From positions 3,348,001 to 3,412,000 of the forward strand of contig NZ_CP024608.1 in the NCBI RefSeq assembly GCF_002752675.1: a stretch of 64,000 nt of DNA. Reading direction: 5' to 3'. The position numbers were made by a program, and so were the translations under genes. This DNA is from Massilia violaceinigra (lineage in GTDB: Bacteria > Pseudomonadota > Gammaproteobacteria > Burkholderiales > Burkholderiaceae_D). Below the pieces are notes generated by a model. It ran no database searches. It saw only the letters and a program-made list of their open reading frames with translations, and was not told where the DNA came from. Position 1 is the stretch's first letter. Each line of letters begins with the position of its first letter. Positions 37,614-46,815 of this stretch are shown here, in pieces.

Positions 37614-40600
37614 ATGTCAGAACAGAGTAACAAGCCTTCCGCACCGCCGTCGCCACCCGTCGCCACGCCCCGCAATGCCAGCGAGGCGGGTCAACCCGCG
37701 CCGCGTGGGTCTCAATCGCGCCAGCCGCGCCAGCCGGGGGAGGGCGAGCGCCAGGGTGCCGCAGCGCGTGCGCCAAGGGAGGGCCAGCCAGCCGGCGAAC
37801 GCCCGGCGCGTGCGCCGCGTCCACCGCGTGAAGGCCAGCTGGCCGGCGAACGTCCGGCGCGCGCCCCGCGTCCACCGCGCGAAGGTCAGGCAGCCGGTGA
37901 ACGTGCGCCACGCGAAGGTCAGCCAGCGGGCGAACGTCCGCAGCGCGCGCCGCGCGAAGTATTTCGCACGCCTCTGCCGCCGATTACCTTTCCCGAAGAC
38001 CTGCCGGTCTCCGGGCGCCGCCAGGACATCGCCAAGGCGCTGCTGGAGAACCAGGTCATCATCGTTTCCGGCGAAACCGGTTCCGGCAAAACCACCCAGC
38101 TGCCCAAGATCTGCCTGGAGCTGGGACGCGGCCAGAAGGGCCTGATCGGCCACACCCAGCCGCGCCGGATCGCCGCGTCGTCCACCGCCAAGCGCATCGC
38201 GCAGGAACTGGGCACGCCGCTGGGCGTGCACGTGGGCTTCAAGGTGCGCTTTACCGACACCTTGCAGCCGGGTGCCTCGGTCAAGCTGATGACGGACGGG
38301 ATCCTGCTGGCCGAAACCCAGACCGACCCGCTGCTCAAAAACTACGACACCATCATCATCGATGAAGCGCACGAGCGCAGCCTGAACATCGATTTCCTGC
38401 TTGGTTACCTCAAGCAGCTGCTGCCGCGCCGTCCCGACCTGAAAGTGATCATCACCTCGGCAACGATCGATGCCGACCGCTTCGCGCGCCACTTCGCCAA
38501 CGGCGACAAGCTGGCGCCGGTGATCGAAGTGTCGGGCCGCCTGTACAAGGTGGAAGTGCGCTATCGCCCGGTCGACCGCGATCCGGTGGCGGTGGCGCCG
38601 CCAGTGGCGTCGGGCAAACCGATTCCGAAGGCGCAGGCCGCGCGCGACAAGCGTGACCTGATGGACGCCGTGGTCGATGGCGTCGACGAATTGTGCCGCC
38701 TCGGTTCGGGCGACGTGCTGGTGTTCCTGCCGGGTGAGCGCGAAATTCGCGATTGCGCCGAAGCCCTGCGCAAGCACCATCCGCCGCACGTCGAAATCCT
38801 GCCGCTGTTCGCCCGCCTGTCGGTCGAGGAGCAGGAGAAGGTCTTCAAGATCACCAATGCGCGCCGCATCGTGTTGGCCACCAACGTGGCCGAGACTTCG
38901 CTGACGGTGCCGGGCATCCGCTACGTGGTCGACGCCGGCCTTGCGCGCGTGAAGCGCTACAGCTTCCGCAACAAGGTCGAGCAATTGCAGGTGGAGCCGA
39001 TCGCGCAGTCGGCCGCCAACCAGCGCGCCGGCCGTTGCGGCCGGGTGGCCGACGGCGTCTGCATCCGCCTGTACGAAGAAAACGATTACCTGCAGCGCCC
39101 CAAGTTCACCGAGCCGGAAATCCTGCGCTCGTCGCTGGCGGCGGTCATCCTGCGCATGAAGTCCCTGCACCTGACGGATGTGGAGACGTTCCCGTTCATC
39201 GAGCCGCCGCAGGGCCGCGCGATCGCCGACGGCTACCAGCTGCTGCAGGAAGTGGGCGCGGTCGACGAATCGAACGACCTGACCCCGCTCGGCCACAAGC
39301 TGGCCAAGCTGCCGCTCGATCCAAGGGTCGGGCGCATGATTCTGGCCGCGCTGGAAAACGCCTGCCTGACCGAGATGCTGATCATCGCCTCGGCGCTGTC
39401 GGTGCAGGATCCGCGCGACCGGCCGATGGAGCACCAGCAGGCTGCCGACGAGGCGCACAAGAAGTTCGCCGACGAGAAGTCCGAGTTCCTCACCTATATC
39501 AAGATTTGGACGTGGTTCGAGGCGGCCATCGAGCACAAGAAAACCAACCGCCAGCTGATGGAAACCTGCCGCACCAATTTCCTCTCGCAGGTGCGCCTGC
39601 GCGAATGGCGCGACGTGCATTCGCAGCTGCTCACCATCGTCAAGGAGCAGGGCTGGCGCATGAACGAGCTGCCGGCCACGTACGAAAACCTGCATACGGC
39701 CCTGCTCACTGGCCTGCTGGGCAATATCGGCTTCAAGTCCGAGGATGAACCGGGCGCCGGCTACCTGGGCGCGCGCGGCATCAAGTACCACGTGTGGCCG
39801 GGTTCCTCGCTCATTAAAAAGCCGGGCAAGTGGATCATGGCGGCCGAACTGGTGGAAACCACGCGCCTGTACGCGCGCTGTGTGGCCAACATCGCACCCG
39901 AATGGATCGAGCGGGTGGGCAGCCACCTGCTGAAAAAATCGTGGGGCGAGCCGCGCTGGGAAAAGCGCGCCGCGCAGGTCACCGCATCCGAACGCGCGAC
40001 CCTGCACGGGCTGGTGATCTACAGCCAGCGCCGCATCAACTACGGTCAGTTCAATCCGGCCGAAGCGCGCGAGATCTTCATTCGCGATGCGCTGGTGGCG
40101 GGCGACTACGATACGCGCGCGCCGTTCTTTGCGCATAACCACAAGCTGATCAAAGAGATCGAAAACCTCGAGCACAAGTCGCGCCGTCTCGACGTGCTGG
40201 TCGACGACCATCTGATCGCCGCCTTCTACGACAAGCTCATTCCGACCGATGTGGTCAACGGCGCCGGCTTCGAGAAGTGGCACAAGGACGCCACCTTCAA
40301 GGAACCCAAGCTGCTGTTCCTGAACCGCGACGAATTGATGCGGCACGAAGCGGCTGGCGTCACCACCGAGTTGTTCCCGAAGGTGATGTCGGTGACCGGC
40401 ATCGAAATGCAGCTCACCTACCACTTCGAGCCGGGCAGCCTGCGCGACGGCGTTACCCTGGCGGTGCCGCTGTTTGCGCTGAACCAGCTGCCGCGCGAGC
40501 GCGCGGACTGGCTGGTGCCGGGCATGCTGAAGGAGAAGGTGCATCTGCTTTTAAAATCGCTGCCGCAGAAGCTGCGCCGCCATTGCGTGCCGCTGCCCGA

Positions 40601-41846
40601 TTACGCGGCGCGCTTTTGCGAACGCGTGCACGAGGCGGGCAAGTTCGGGCGCGGTGACCTGATCGATGCCATCATCGCCGACATCCGCTCGCAAACGAGC
40701 CTGATGGTGATGACGACCGACTTCAAGCCCGAAACGCTGCCGGCCCACCATTTTATGAACTTCAAGGTGATCGACGAGCACGGACGCCAGCTCGACATGG
40801 GGCGCAACCTGGCGACCTTGCAGGCCGAATTCGGCGGGCAGGCGCGCCAGAGCTTCCAGAAGCTGGCGGAGGTGTCGATTCCGGCGGCGCCGGGCAAGGT
40901 CCAGGCGACGGCCACGACTTCGGCCTCGGCCGCTGCGCCGGCGGCAGCATCGTCGGCGGCCACGGCGTCGCAACCGAATGCGCCCAAGGTCAGCCAGCAC
41001 ACCGGCCTGACCTCGTGGACCTTCGGCGAATTGCCGGAGCTGCTGGAAATCGTGCAGGGCAAGCTGACCCTGATCGGCTTTCCGGCGCTGGTGGACAAGC
41101 AGACCCACTGCGACCTGGAAGTGTTCGACGATCCGACCGTGGCTGCCGCCACCCACCGCATCGGCCTGCGCCGCCTGTTCGCGCTGCAGTTCAAGGAGCA
41201 GATCAAGTTTGTCGAGAAGAACATTCCGGGTTTGCAGCAGATGGGCATGCAGTTCATGGCGATGGGCTCGCAGGAAGAGTTGCGCGACCAGATCATCCAG
41301 AAAGCGATCGACATCGCCTGCCTGCAAGACCCGCTGCCGACCGACGCGGCTTCGTTCAACAAGCGCAAGGAGGAAGGCAAGTCGCGCCTGACCTTGCTGG
41401 TGAACGAGATTGCACGCCTGGTGTCGCAGGTGTTGACCGAGTTCCACGGCTTGCCCAAGAAGCTGCAGGGCGTGCAGGCGCAGGCCGCGGCCGACATGCA
41501 GTCGCAGTTGCAGGGACTGGTGCACAAGCGCTTCCTGATCGATAACGATTATGCGCAGCTGGCGCATTTTCCGCGCTATCTGAAGGCGATCAATGTGCGG
41601 CTGGAAAAGCTGCGTGCCGATCCCGCGCGCGACGCCAAGCTGATGGCCGAGTGGACCCAGTCCGCCAGCCATTTCATGCGCGCCGCGCGCGACCGGCTGG
41701 CGGGAAAAAACACCGATCCGAAGATGGTGGAATTTCGCTGGATGCTCGAAGAGCTGCGCGTGTCGCTGTATGCGCAGGAATTGCGCACGCCAATGCCGGT
41801 GTCGGCCAAGCGCCTGCAGAAGGTGTGGGAGTCGATGCAGCGCTGA
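37614..41846 (+). CDS. hrpA: ATP-dependent RNA helicase HrpA (DEAH box)
   Basis: 1410 residues. After a basic, repetitive N-terminal tail of about 115 residues comes the helicase core: Walker A GETGSGKTT, motif II DEAH (IIIDEAHERSLNIDFLL), motif III SATID, motif VI QRAGRCGR. HA2/OB-fold domains and the long DUF3418 C-terminal region of bacterial HrpA follow, interrupted by an Ala/Thr/Ser-rich insert (residues about 1095-1125). In other bacteria HrpA acts on ribosomes and mRNA processing. The tail is unusual in length and in its repeats. Confidence 0.97.
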   Translation: MSEQSNKPSAPPSPPVATPRNASEAGQPAPRGSQSRQPRQPGEGERQGAAARAPREGQPAGERPARAPRPPREGQLAGERPARAPRPPREGQAAGERAPREGQPAGERPQRAPREVFRTPLPPITFPEDLPVSGRRQDIAKALLENQVIIVSGETGSGKTTQLPKICLELGRGQKGLIGHTQPRRIAASSTAKRIAQELGTPLGVHVGFKVRFTDTLQPGASVKLMTDGILLAETQTDPLLKNYDTIIIDEAHERSLNIDFLLGYLKQLLPRRPDLKVIITSATIDADRFARHFANGDKLAPVIEVSGRLYKVEVRYRPVDRDPVAVAPPVASGKPIPKAQAARDKRDLMDAVVDGVDELCRLGSGDVLVFLPGEREIRDCAEALRKHHPPHVEILPLFARLSVEEQEKVFKITNARRIVLATNVAETSLTVPGIRYVVDAGLARVKRYSFRNKVEQLQVEPIAQSAANQRAGRCGRVADGVCIRLYEENDYLQRPKFTEPEILRSSLAAVILRMKSLHLTDVETFPFIEPPQGRAIADGYQLLQEVGAVDESNDLTPLGHKLAKLPLDPRVGRMILAALENACLTEMLIIASALSVQDPRDRPMEHQQAADEAHKKFADEKSEFLTYIKIWTWFEAAIEHKKTNRQLMETCRTNFLSQVRLREWRDVHSQLLTIVKEQGWRMNELPATYENLHTALLTGLLGNIGFKSEDEPGAGYLGARGIKYHVWPGSSLIKKPGKWIMAAELVETTRLYARCVANIAPEWIERVGSHLLKKSWGEPRWEKRAAQVTASERATLHGLVIYSQRRINYGQFNPAEAREIFIRDALVAGDYDTRAPFFAHNHKLIKEIENLEHKSRRLDVLVDDHLIAAFYDKLIPTDVVNGAGFEKWHKDATFKEPKLLFLNRDELMRHEAAGVTTELFPKVMSVTGIEMQLTYHFEPGSLRDGVTLAVPLFALNQLPRERADWLVPGMLKEKVHLLLKSLPQKLRRHCVPLPDYAARFCERVHEAGKFGRGDLIDAIIADIRSQTSLMVMTTDFKPETLPAHHFMNFKVIDEHGRQLDMGRNLATLQAEFGGQARQSFQKLAEVSIPAAPGKVQATATTSASAAAPAAASSAATASQPNAPKVSQHTGLTSWTFGELPELLEIVQGKLTLIGFPALVDKQTHCDLEVFDDPTVAAATHRIGLRRLFALQFKEQIKFVEKNIPGLQQMGMQFMAMGSQEELRDQIIQKAIDIACLQDPLPTDAASFNKRKEEGKSRLTLLVNEIARLVSQVLTEFHGLPKKLQGVQAQAAADMQSQLQGLVHKRFLIDNDYAQLAHFPRYLKAINVRLEKLRADPARDAKLMAEWTQSASHFMRAARDRLAGKNTDPKMVEFRWMLEELRVSLYAQELRTPMPVSAKRLQKVWESMQR
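37767..37958 (+). repeat. in-frame degenerate repeat encoding REGQPAGERPARAPRPP units
   Basis: Residues 52-115 of HrpA are built of three to four variants of the unit (A)PREGQxAGERPARAPRP. Highly basic, Pro/Ala-rich and probably disordered; it may bind RNA. Repeats of this type can change number by slippage. Confidence 0.75.
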
Positions 41847-42000
41847 TCCAGGGCGTCGGCGTGCGGATAGCCACAAGGTGTCATCCGTGCACGCCTTCGG
41901 CCCGTCGGTGCACGCCTTCGACACTCCGCGCGCGTCATACGGGCGCACGCGGGCGCGCCGCACTGGCCCCCCTCCATCGGCGCTATTCGTCAAGGACGCT

Positions 42001-42522
42001 TCATAGTCCGGCACCCATGCCGCTCGTTCCGGAACCGCCGCCCATGCCGCTGGTCCCCGGGCTGCCGCTCGTGGTGCCCGTGCCTGCGCCGCCCATGCCG
42101 GACTGCGTTCCCGCGCCCATGCCGCCGCTGGTGGCGTCGGTTCCGTAAAACCCATGCACCTGGCTGGCCCAGCTGATGTCGCTCATGTCGGGCCAGGCGT
42201 CCGGGTCGAAGCCGGGTGCGTTTTTCAGGCGCTCTTTCTCCACATTGAGCACGAAGCGCTTGTTGACGGTGTCCAGATGCAGCGCTTGCCACGGCACTGC
42301 AAACAGTTTTTCGCCCAGCCCCAGCATGCCGCCGAAGGCCAGCACCGCATAGGCGACTTGCCCGCTGCGCATGTCGAGCATGATTTCCTTGATCTCGCCC
42401 AGATCGTCTTCCTGGGCATTGACCACGTTGTCGCCGATCAGGGTGTCGGCGCCCATCAGGGCAGGGCCCGGACCGGCGCTGCCTTTGTACATGCCATATT
42501 TGTCGCGCTCTGTGTAATTCAT
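42001..42522 (-). CDS. PRC-barrel domain protein
   Basis: 173 residues from ATG 42522, which has a strong AGGAG ribosome site; longer frame to 42600 rejected. Residues about 20-105 form a PRC-barrel (MGADTLIGDNVVNAQEDDLGEIKEIMLDMRSGQVAYAVLAFGG). The last 45 residues are a Gly/Ser/Thr/Met low-complexity tail (GGMGAGTQSGMGGAGTG). Such small PRC-barrel proteins are common, often stress-related; exact role unknown. Confidence 0.88.
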   Translation of the reverse strand: MNYTERDKYGMYKGSAGPGPALMGADTLIGDNVVNAQEDDLGEIKEIMLDMRSGQVAYAVLAFGGMLGLGEKLFAVPWQALHLDTVNKRFVLNVEKERLKNAPGFDPDAWPDMSDISWASQVHGFYGTDATSGGMGAGTQSGMGGAGTGTTSGSPGTSGMGGGSGTSGMGAGL

Positions 42523-42746
42523 CTCGTTCTCCTGGTGTTTTTGGGTGTGCGGACCTCGCCGCTCGCGGTCCTTATGCAAACAGACTAGATTTTTGCGCAA
42601 GCGGTTCTTTGATGTGCCTCAATGGTGTCGGCGCGCACGCGTGGCCGGCCGATGTTGCTTTTTTGTTCATCGGACCGGCTAAGCGGCGCAACGCACGGAG
42701 CGGCGCCTTGCGTGCACGCTATGCTGGTTGAAAGGAGGCCATCACC

Positions 42747-42869
42747 ATGATCGTCAATGCACGCTGCACCCACGCCGGCCCGCTCGGCAAACCAATGTCG
42801 ACCCGCTCGTTCGCGGCCATCCTGTGGGCGCGCCTGCACCAGCGCGTGATGGTGCGTTTGCGATGGTAA
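42747..42869 (+). CDS. possible 40-residue leader or small protein coupled to the esterase gene
   Basis: ATG 42747 lies seven bases after a near-perfect AAAGGAGG ribosome site, far better than anything before the esterase ATG. It encodes 40 residues, basic and with several aromatics (SFAAILWARLHQRVMVRLRW at the end). Its TAA at 42867-42869 overlaps the esterase ATG at 42863 (ATGGTAA), the arrangement used for translational coupling. It could be a real small protein or a leader that delivers ribosomes to the esterase. No homology known to me. Confidence 0.45.
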   Translation: MIVNARCTHAGPLGKPMSTRSFAAILWARLHQRVMVRLRW

Positions 42870-44023
42870 AGTCGAGCGCCCCCTTGCTGCGCAGCCTGAT
42901 GCGCGTGGGTAAAAAGCAGCAACGCTCGACGGCGCGCCTGCTCACGGCGCTGTTCGCGCCGCCCAAACCGGCGCCCAAGGCACGCGCCAAACCGGCACCG
43001 AAACTTGCCTCAACAACCGCTCCCAGGCCCGCCCCGAAACCCAGAGCCGCCTCCACGGCTGCACCCACGCCAAAACCGAAACCAGCGCCGCGCGCCGCGC
43101 TGGCGGCATCGCTTAAAGATGCGCCAGCACCGGGCAAGTGGCTCACCGCGCGCTACGCCGGCCAGAGCGGACAGGTGCTGCGCACGATGAGTTACTGGCT
43201 GTATCTGCCCGATGGCGCGGCGCCGCCCTCGGGCTGGCCGCTGATCGTCATGCTGCACGGCTGCGAGCAGAGCGCCACCCAGTTTGCCCAGGGCACGCGC
43301 ATGAACCAGATGGCGCAAAAGGCCGGCTATGCCGTGCTGTATCCCCAGCAATCGCTCAGCGCCCATCCGCACCGCTGCTGGAAATGGTATGACCGCGCCA
43401 CCCAGCAGGGCGGGGGCGACGTGCCGGTGATTGTGGGCATGCTCGGCCAGGTGCTGGCCGCATACGGCCTGGACCGCTCGCGGGTGTTCATCTGCGGCAT
43501 GTCGGCGGGAGCTGGCATGGCCAATATTGTCGCGCTCAACCATCCGGAGCTGTTCGCCGGGCTGGGGCTGCATTCGGGGCCGCTGTATGGCGCGGGGCAC
43601 AGCACGGTCGGGGCGCTCGGGGTTATGCAACATGGCAACGGCGCGCGGGTCGACAGCGCCATCGCCGAAGTGCTCGAACGGCGCCCCGGGTTTCCGTCCA
43701 TGCCGACCATCCTGATCCAGGGCGACGACGACCGGGTGGTGCGGCCGGTCAACCAGGTGCACTTGCGGCGCCAGGCGATGCTGATCAATGATCTGCCGGC
43801 GGCGACGCCGGTGCGGGTGGCGCACAAGGCCGGTGGGCGCAGTGGTTTGCCGCACCAGCTGCACGATGTGTATCGCGGGCGCAAGCTGATCTTGCGCGTG
43901 GCTCAGATCGCCCAGCTGCAGCATGCCTGGAGCGGGGGCGACGCGCGCCTGTCGTTCAATTCGGCGGCGGGGCCGGATGCCAGCAAGATGCTGGTCGACT
44001 TCTTCGGCAAGCACCGGCGTTGA
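42863..44023 (+). CDS. extracellular-type esterase, PHB depolymerase family
   Basis: 386 residues. The first 100 are basic and Pro/Ala/Lys-rich (PKPAPKARAKPAPKLAS..), then an alpha/beta hydrolase of the Esterase_phb/LpqC family: oxyanion motif MLHGCEQSATQFAQGT, nucleophile box GMSAGAGM, acid Asp in ILIQGDDDRVV and catalytic His near HAWSGGD. Relatives act on polyhydroxybutyrate, feruloyl or other esters. No ordinary signal peptide, so location is unsure. ATG 42863 has no ribosome site of its own and is probably coupled to the small upstream frame. Confidence 0.87.
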   Translation: MVKSSAPLLRSLMRVGKKQQRSTARLLTALFAPPKPAPKARAKPAPKLASTTAPRPAPKPRAASTAAPTPKPKPAPRAALAASLKDAPAPGKWLTARYAGQSGQVLRTMSYWLYLPDGAAPPSGWPLIVMLHGCEQSATQFAQGTRMNQMAQKAGYAVLYPQQSLSAHPHRCWKWYDRATQQGGGDVPVIVGMLGQVLAAYGLDRSRVFICGMSAGAGMANIVALNHPELFAGLGLHSGPLYGAGHSTVGALGVMQHGNGARVDSAIAEVLERRPGFPSMPTILIQGDDDRVVRPVNQVHLRRQAMLINDLPAATPVRVAHKAGGRSGLPHQLHDVYRGRKLILRVAQIAQLQHAWSGGDARLSFNSAAGPDASKMLVDFFGKHRR

Positions 44024-44328
44024 CCTTGGTTTCTTTCTGGGCAATGATGCGCGCTTGTTCATTCTTTCCTGGCATCCGGCCATGCGTTACTGGTATGTAA
44101 ATCCAATCTTTCTAAAAAGGAAATCGTGTCGTACCGGCCTGGTCCGGTCGTTGGCTTAAGCACGTTTGTTGTATTGGGCATGACCATGATGGCCTTGGCC
44201 GCTGCCCTGCGGGCGTGGCTGCTGCACAGATGATGCTTGGCTGGAAAAATTTCTAATCAGAGGTCTGACCCCGGTGCTTGGAAGGCGGGGTGCGCACGAT
44301 AGGCCTTGCCAAATTGGCAGCCAGAGAG
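44024..44328. other. gene-free stretch before the imuA SOS box
   Basis: No supported gene on either strand. It holds the 16-bp dispersed repeat at 44260-44275. AT-richer than its surroundings around 44090-44130. Confidence 0.6.
44260..44275. repeat. dispersed repeat GAGGTCTGACCCCGGT
   Basis: Identical, in opposite orientation, to 61593-61608 (ACCGGGGTCAGACCTC). Short intergenic repeat seen twice in this window only. Confidence 0.6.
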
Positions 44329-44348
44329 TACTGTATAAACATACAGTA
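44329..44348. promoter_or_regulatory. LexA (SOS) box of imuA-imuB
   Basis: Perfectly symmetric TACTGTATAAACATACAGTA with core CTGT-N8-ACAG, very close to the LexA consensus CTGTATATATATACAG. It ends 16 bp before the imuA ATG, so LexA would block the promoter until DNA damage. Confidence 0.9.
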
Positions 44349-44364
44349 CTTTGTTGATCCGACC

Positions 44365-45072
44365 ATGAGCTCCCCTGATTTCCTTGCCGCGCCCGAGACC
44401 TTGCATCCCGCCCTGTGGCGCGCTTCCCAGCTGGCCCATGCCGGCACGCGCTGTGTCGACAGCGGCCATCCCACCCTGTCGCCCCAGTTGCCTGGCGGCG
44501 GCTGGCCCAGCGGCTGCCTGGTCGAGCTGCTGCAGCAGCAGAGCGGCATCGGCGAATTGCGCCTGCTGCGTCCGGCCTTGGCCAAGGTGGCCGAGCGCCG
44601 CATCGTGCTGCTGCAGCCACCCCATCCACCCCAGGCGCTGGCCCTGGCCGCGCTCGGGCTGCCGCCTTCCCAGATGATCTGGGTGCGCAGCGCGCGCAAT
44701 GCCGATGCCCTGTGGGCGGCCGAGCAGGTGCTGCGCAGCGGCAGTTGCGGCGCGCTGCTGTTCTGGGCCAGCCATGCGCGTCCCGATGCGCTGCGCCGCC
44801 TGCATCTGGCGGCCCAGTGCGGCGAGGCCCTGTTCTTCCTGCTGCGCCCGCTCGCGGCGGCTCAGGATGCCTCGCCGGCGCCGCTGCGCCTGAGCTTGCG
44901 TCCGGCCCTCGGCGGGCTCGACATCGGTTTCGTCAAACGCCGGGGACCGCAGCGCGACGCGCCCCTGTTCCTGCCCCTGACTCCTTCTTTACTGCAGCGC
45001 CATGCGACTCTGGATCGGCCTCTGCCTGCCCCGGCTCCCGCTCGACGTATTCAGCCCGCACTGGTCGGCTGA
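44365..45072 (+). CDS. imuA: ImuA, SOS mutagenesis RecA-like protein
   Basis: 235 residues from ATG 44365. RecA/SulA-related fold without an intact Walker A (LPGGGWPSGCLVELLQQQSGIGELRLLRPALA). It pairs with ImuB in translesion synthesis. The perfect SOS box just upstream confirms its damage-inducible class. It overlaps imuB by 71 bp in another frame, so the two are co-translated. Confidence 0.92.
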   Translation: MSSPDFLAAPETLHPALWRASQLAHAGTRCVDSGHPTLSPQLPGGGWPSGCLVELLQQQSGIGELRLLRPALAKVAERRIVLLQPPHPPQALALAALGLPPSQMIWVRSARNADALWAAEQVLRSGSCGALLFWASHARPDALRRLHLAAQCGEALFFLLRPLAAAQDASPAPLRLSLRPALGGLDIGFVKRRGPQRDAPLFLPLTPSLLQRHATLDRPLPAPAPARRIQPALVG

Positions 45073-46483
45073 GGCCGCCAGCGTCGTGCTGGAACACGAG
45101 CGCGTGCTGGCCGCCTCGCCACTGGCGCAGGCGGGCGGGGTGCGCGAGGGCATGCGCCGCGGCGGCGTGCTGATGCTGTTGCCCGCAGCGCGCCTGCACG
45201 AGCGCGAGCCCGCGCGCGAAGCCGCCGCCCTGCAGGCGGTGGCCATGGCGCTGCTGCAGTACACGCCCCAGGTCACCCTGGCCGAGGAAGCGACCTTGCT
45301 GATGGACGTGGGGGCCAGCCTGCGCCTGTTCGGCGGGGTGCGCGCGCTGTGCCGGCGCATCCGCGCCAGCGTGCGCGCGCTCGGCTTCAGTGCCCGTCTC
45401 AGCTGCGCGCCGACGGCGCGCGGGGCCTGGCTGCTGGCGCGCGGCGGCAGCGGCCACGCGCTTGGCATGGCATCGCTCAAGCGCCGCCTGGACCGGCTGC
45501 CGGCCGCCTTGCCGCTGCCGGCGCGCCCGTTTGCCGCCTGGCTCGATGGCATCGGCTGCCTGTCGCTGGGCCAGCTGCGGCGCCTGCCGCGTCCGGGCTT
45601 GCAGCGCCGTTGCGGCGGCGCCTTGCTGGGCGTGCTCGACGCCGCCTACGGCATGACGGCCGAGCTGTTCGACTGGATCGCCGCGCCCACCACCTTCCAG
45701 GCCCGGCTCGACTTGTTCGACCGGGTCGAGCAGGCCGATGCCCTGCTGGCCGGCGCCCACAGCCTGCTGCTGCAAATGACGGGCTGGCTGTGCGCGCACC
45801 AGCTGGCGGTGGGGCGCATCGTGCTGCTGCTCGAACACGAGCGCGGCCGGGTGGCACGGCCGCCGACCGTGCTCGACATCATCCTGGCCGAGCCGACCTG
45901 GCGCGACGACCATCTGGTGCGCCTGCTGCGCGAGCGCCTGGGCAGCCTGACCCTGGAAGCGCACGTGATCGGTCTGGTGCTCGAAGCGCCCGAGGTGCAG
46001 GCCATGGCCGTGCCGAGCGAGTCGCTGTTTCCCGAGCCCGGCGGCAGCGAGCAGGACCAGTGGCGCATGCTCGAACTGCTGGTGGCGCGCCTCGGCCCCG
46101 AGAATGTGCTGCAGGCGGCCCCGCGCGCCGATTACCGGCCCGAGCTGGCCAACCGCTGGGTGCCGGTGCAGCAGACGCGGCGCACGGCGCAGCAGCAGCC
46201 GCAATTGCCGCCGGACGTGCTCAGCCTGCCGCGCCCGGCCTGGCTGCTGGCCAAGCCGGTGGCGCTGCTGATGCGCGATCACCGGCCGTTTTACGGCTCG
46301 CCCCTGCGCATGGCCTCGACCCCCGAGCGGATCGAGGCGGGCTGGTGGAGCCAGTCGCAGACGCGCGATTATTTCATTGCGCAAGGGCAGGATCATGCCC
46401 ATTACTGGGTCTACCGCGAACGCATCGCCGGCGCCGATGGCGATACCGCGCCGCGCTGGTTCCTGCATGGCTTGTTCGGCTGA
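45002..46483 (+). CDS. imuB: ImuB, inactive Y-family DNA polymerase homolog
   Basis: 493 residues of Y-family (DinB/UmuC) fold. It begins MRLWIGLCLPRLPLDVFSPHW, where active polymerases would have Asp-containing catalytic motifs, so it is probably non-catalytic, as known for ImuB. It serves as hub between ImuA, the beta clamp and the DnaE2 polymerase. No dnaE2/imuC gene follows, unlike most imuA-imuB-dnaE2 cassettes; the next gene begins a peptide pathway. Either dnaE2 is elsewhere or the cassette is split. Confidence 0.93.
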   Translation: MRLWIGLCLPRLPLDVFSPHWSAEAASVVLEHERVLAASPLAQAGGVREGMRRGGVLMLLPAARLHEREPAREAAALQAVAMALLQYTPQVTLAEEATLLMDVGASLRLFGGVRALCRRIRASVRALGFSARLSCAPTARGAWLLARGGSGHALGMASLKRRLDRLPAALPLPARPFAAWLDGIGCLSLGQLRRLPRPGLQRRCGGALLGVLDAAYGMTAELFDWIAAPTTFQARLDLFDRVEQADALLAGAHSLLLQMTGWLCAHQLAVGRIVLLLEHERGRVARPPTVLDIILAEPTWRDDHLVRLLRERLGSLTLEAHVIGLVLEAPEVQAMAVPSESLFPEPGGSEQDQWRMLELLVARLGPENVLQAAPRADYRPELANRWVPVQQTRRTAQQQPQLPPDVLSLPRPAWLLAKPVALLMRDHRPFYGSPLRMASTPERIEAGWWSQSQTRDYFIAQGQDHAHYWVYRERIAGADGDTAPRWFLHGLFG

Positions 46484-46815
46484 GAGCGCCCATGCGAACG
46501 GCCGCTATCCGGGGCTGAAGATGATGTCCGACTGATCACGAACAAGGAGCAGGCGGCAAGTCATCGGCGTTCATGGCAGCCGCCCTCACGTGACGGCGCC
46601 GTCACATCGCTGCCTCAGAACCGCTTGCCTTCAAACCGCCTCATGGTCGCTTGCCTTCGAGCCGCCGCTCGATGCGCCAGGCGCTCCGATAGCGCGCCGG
46701 GAATGCGTGACAAGCGTTTCCGTACTAGCACAATCGATAGCATTGATGCGGCTTCTTTCCGGCGTAGGATGGATTCTGCTGTCTTCTTAACACCACTTAA
46801 TGACAGGAGGACGTT
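46484..46815. other. 332-bp gene-free stretch between imuB and the peptide cluster
   Basis: No convincing gene. It contains a 19-bp direct repeat with 17 matches (CGCTTGCCTTCAAACCGCC at 46622-46640 and CGCTTGCCTTCGAGCCGCC at 46648-46666). The promoter of the peptide operon must lie here; AGGAGG stands just before the ATG at 46816. I cannot identify a clear -35/-10 pair. Confidence 0.6.

Noticed and set aside
37617..40544. 975-residue minus-strand open frame opposite hrpA
   Set aside because: Composition typical of an antisense GC frame; the hrpA frame has all helicase motifs.
42001..42140. collagen-like or secreted structural protein because of the GGMGAG tail
   Set aside because: The tail is only about 45 residues behind a clear PRC-barrel; no Gly-X-Y periodicity.
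44933..46468. 511-residue minus-strand frame opposite imuB
   Set aside because: Gln/Ala/Arg-rich shadow without motifs.
46590..46790. 66-codon frame before the peptide precursor
   Set aside because: Crosses a direct repeat and has no ribosome site; the precursor ATG with AGGAGG follows.
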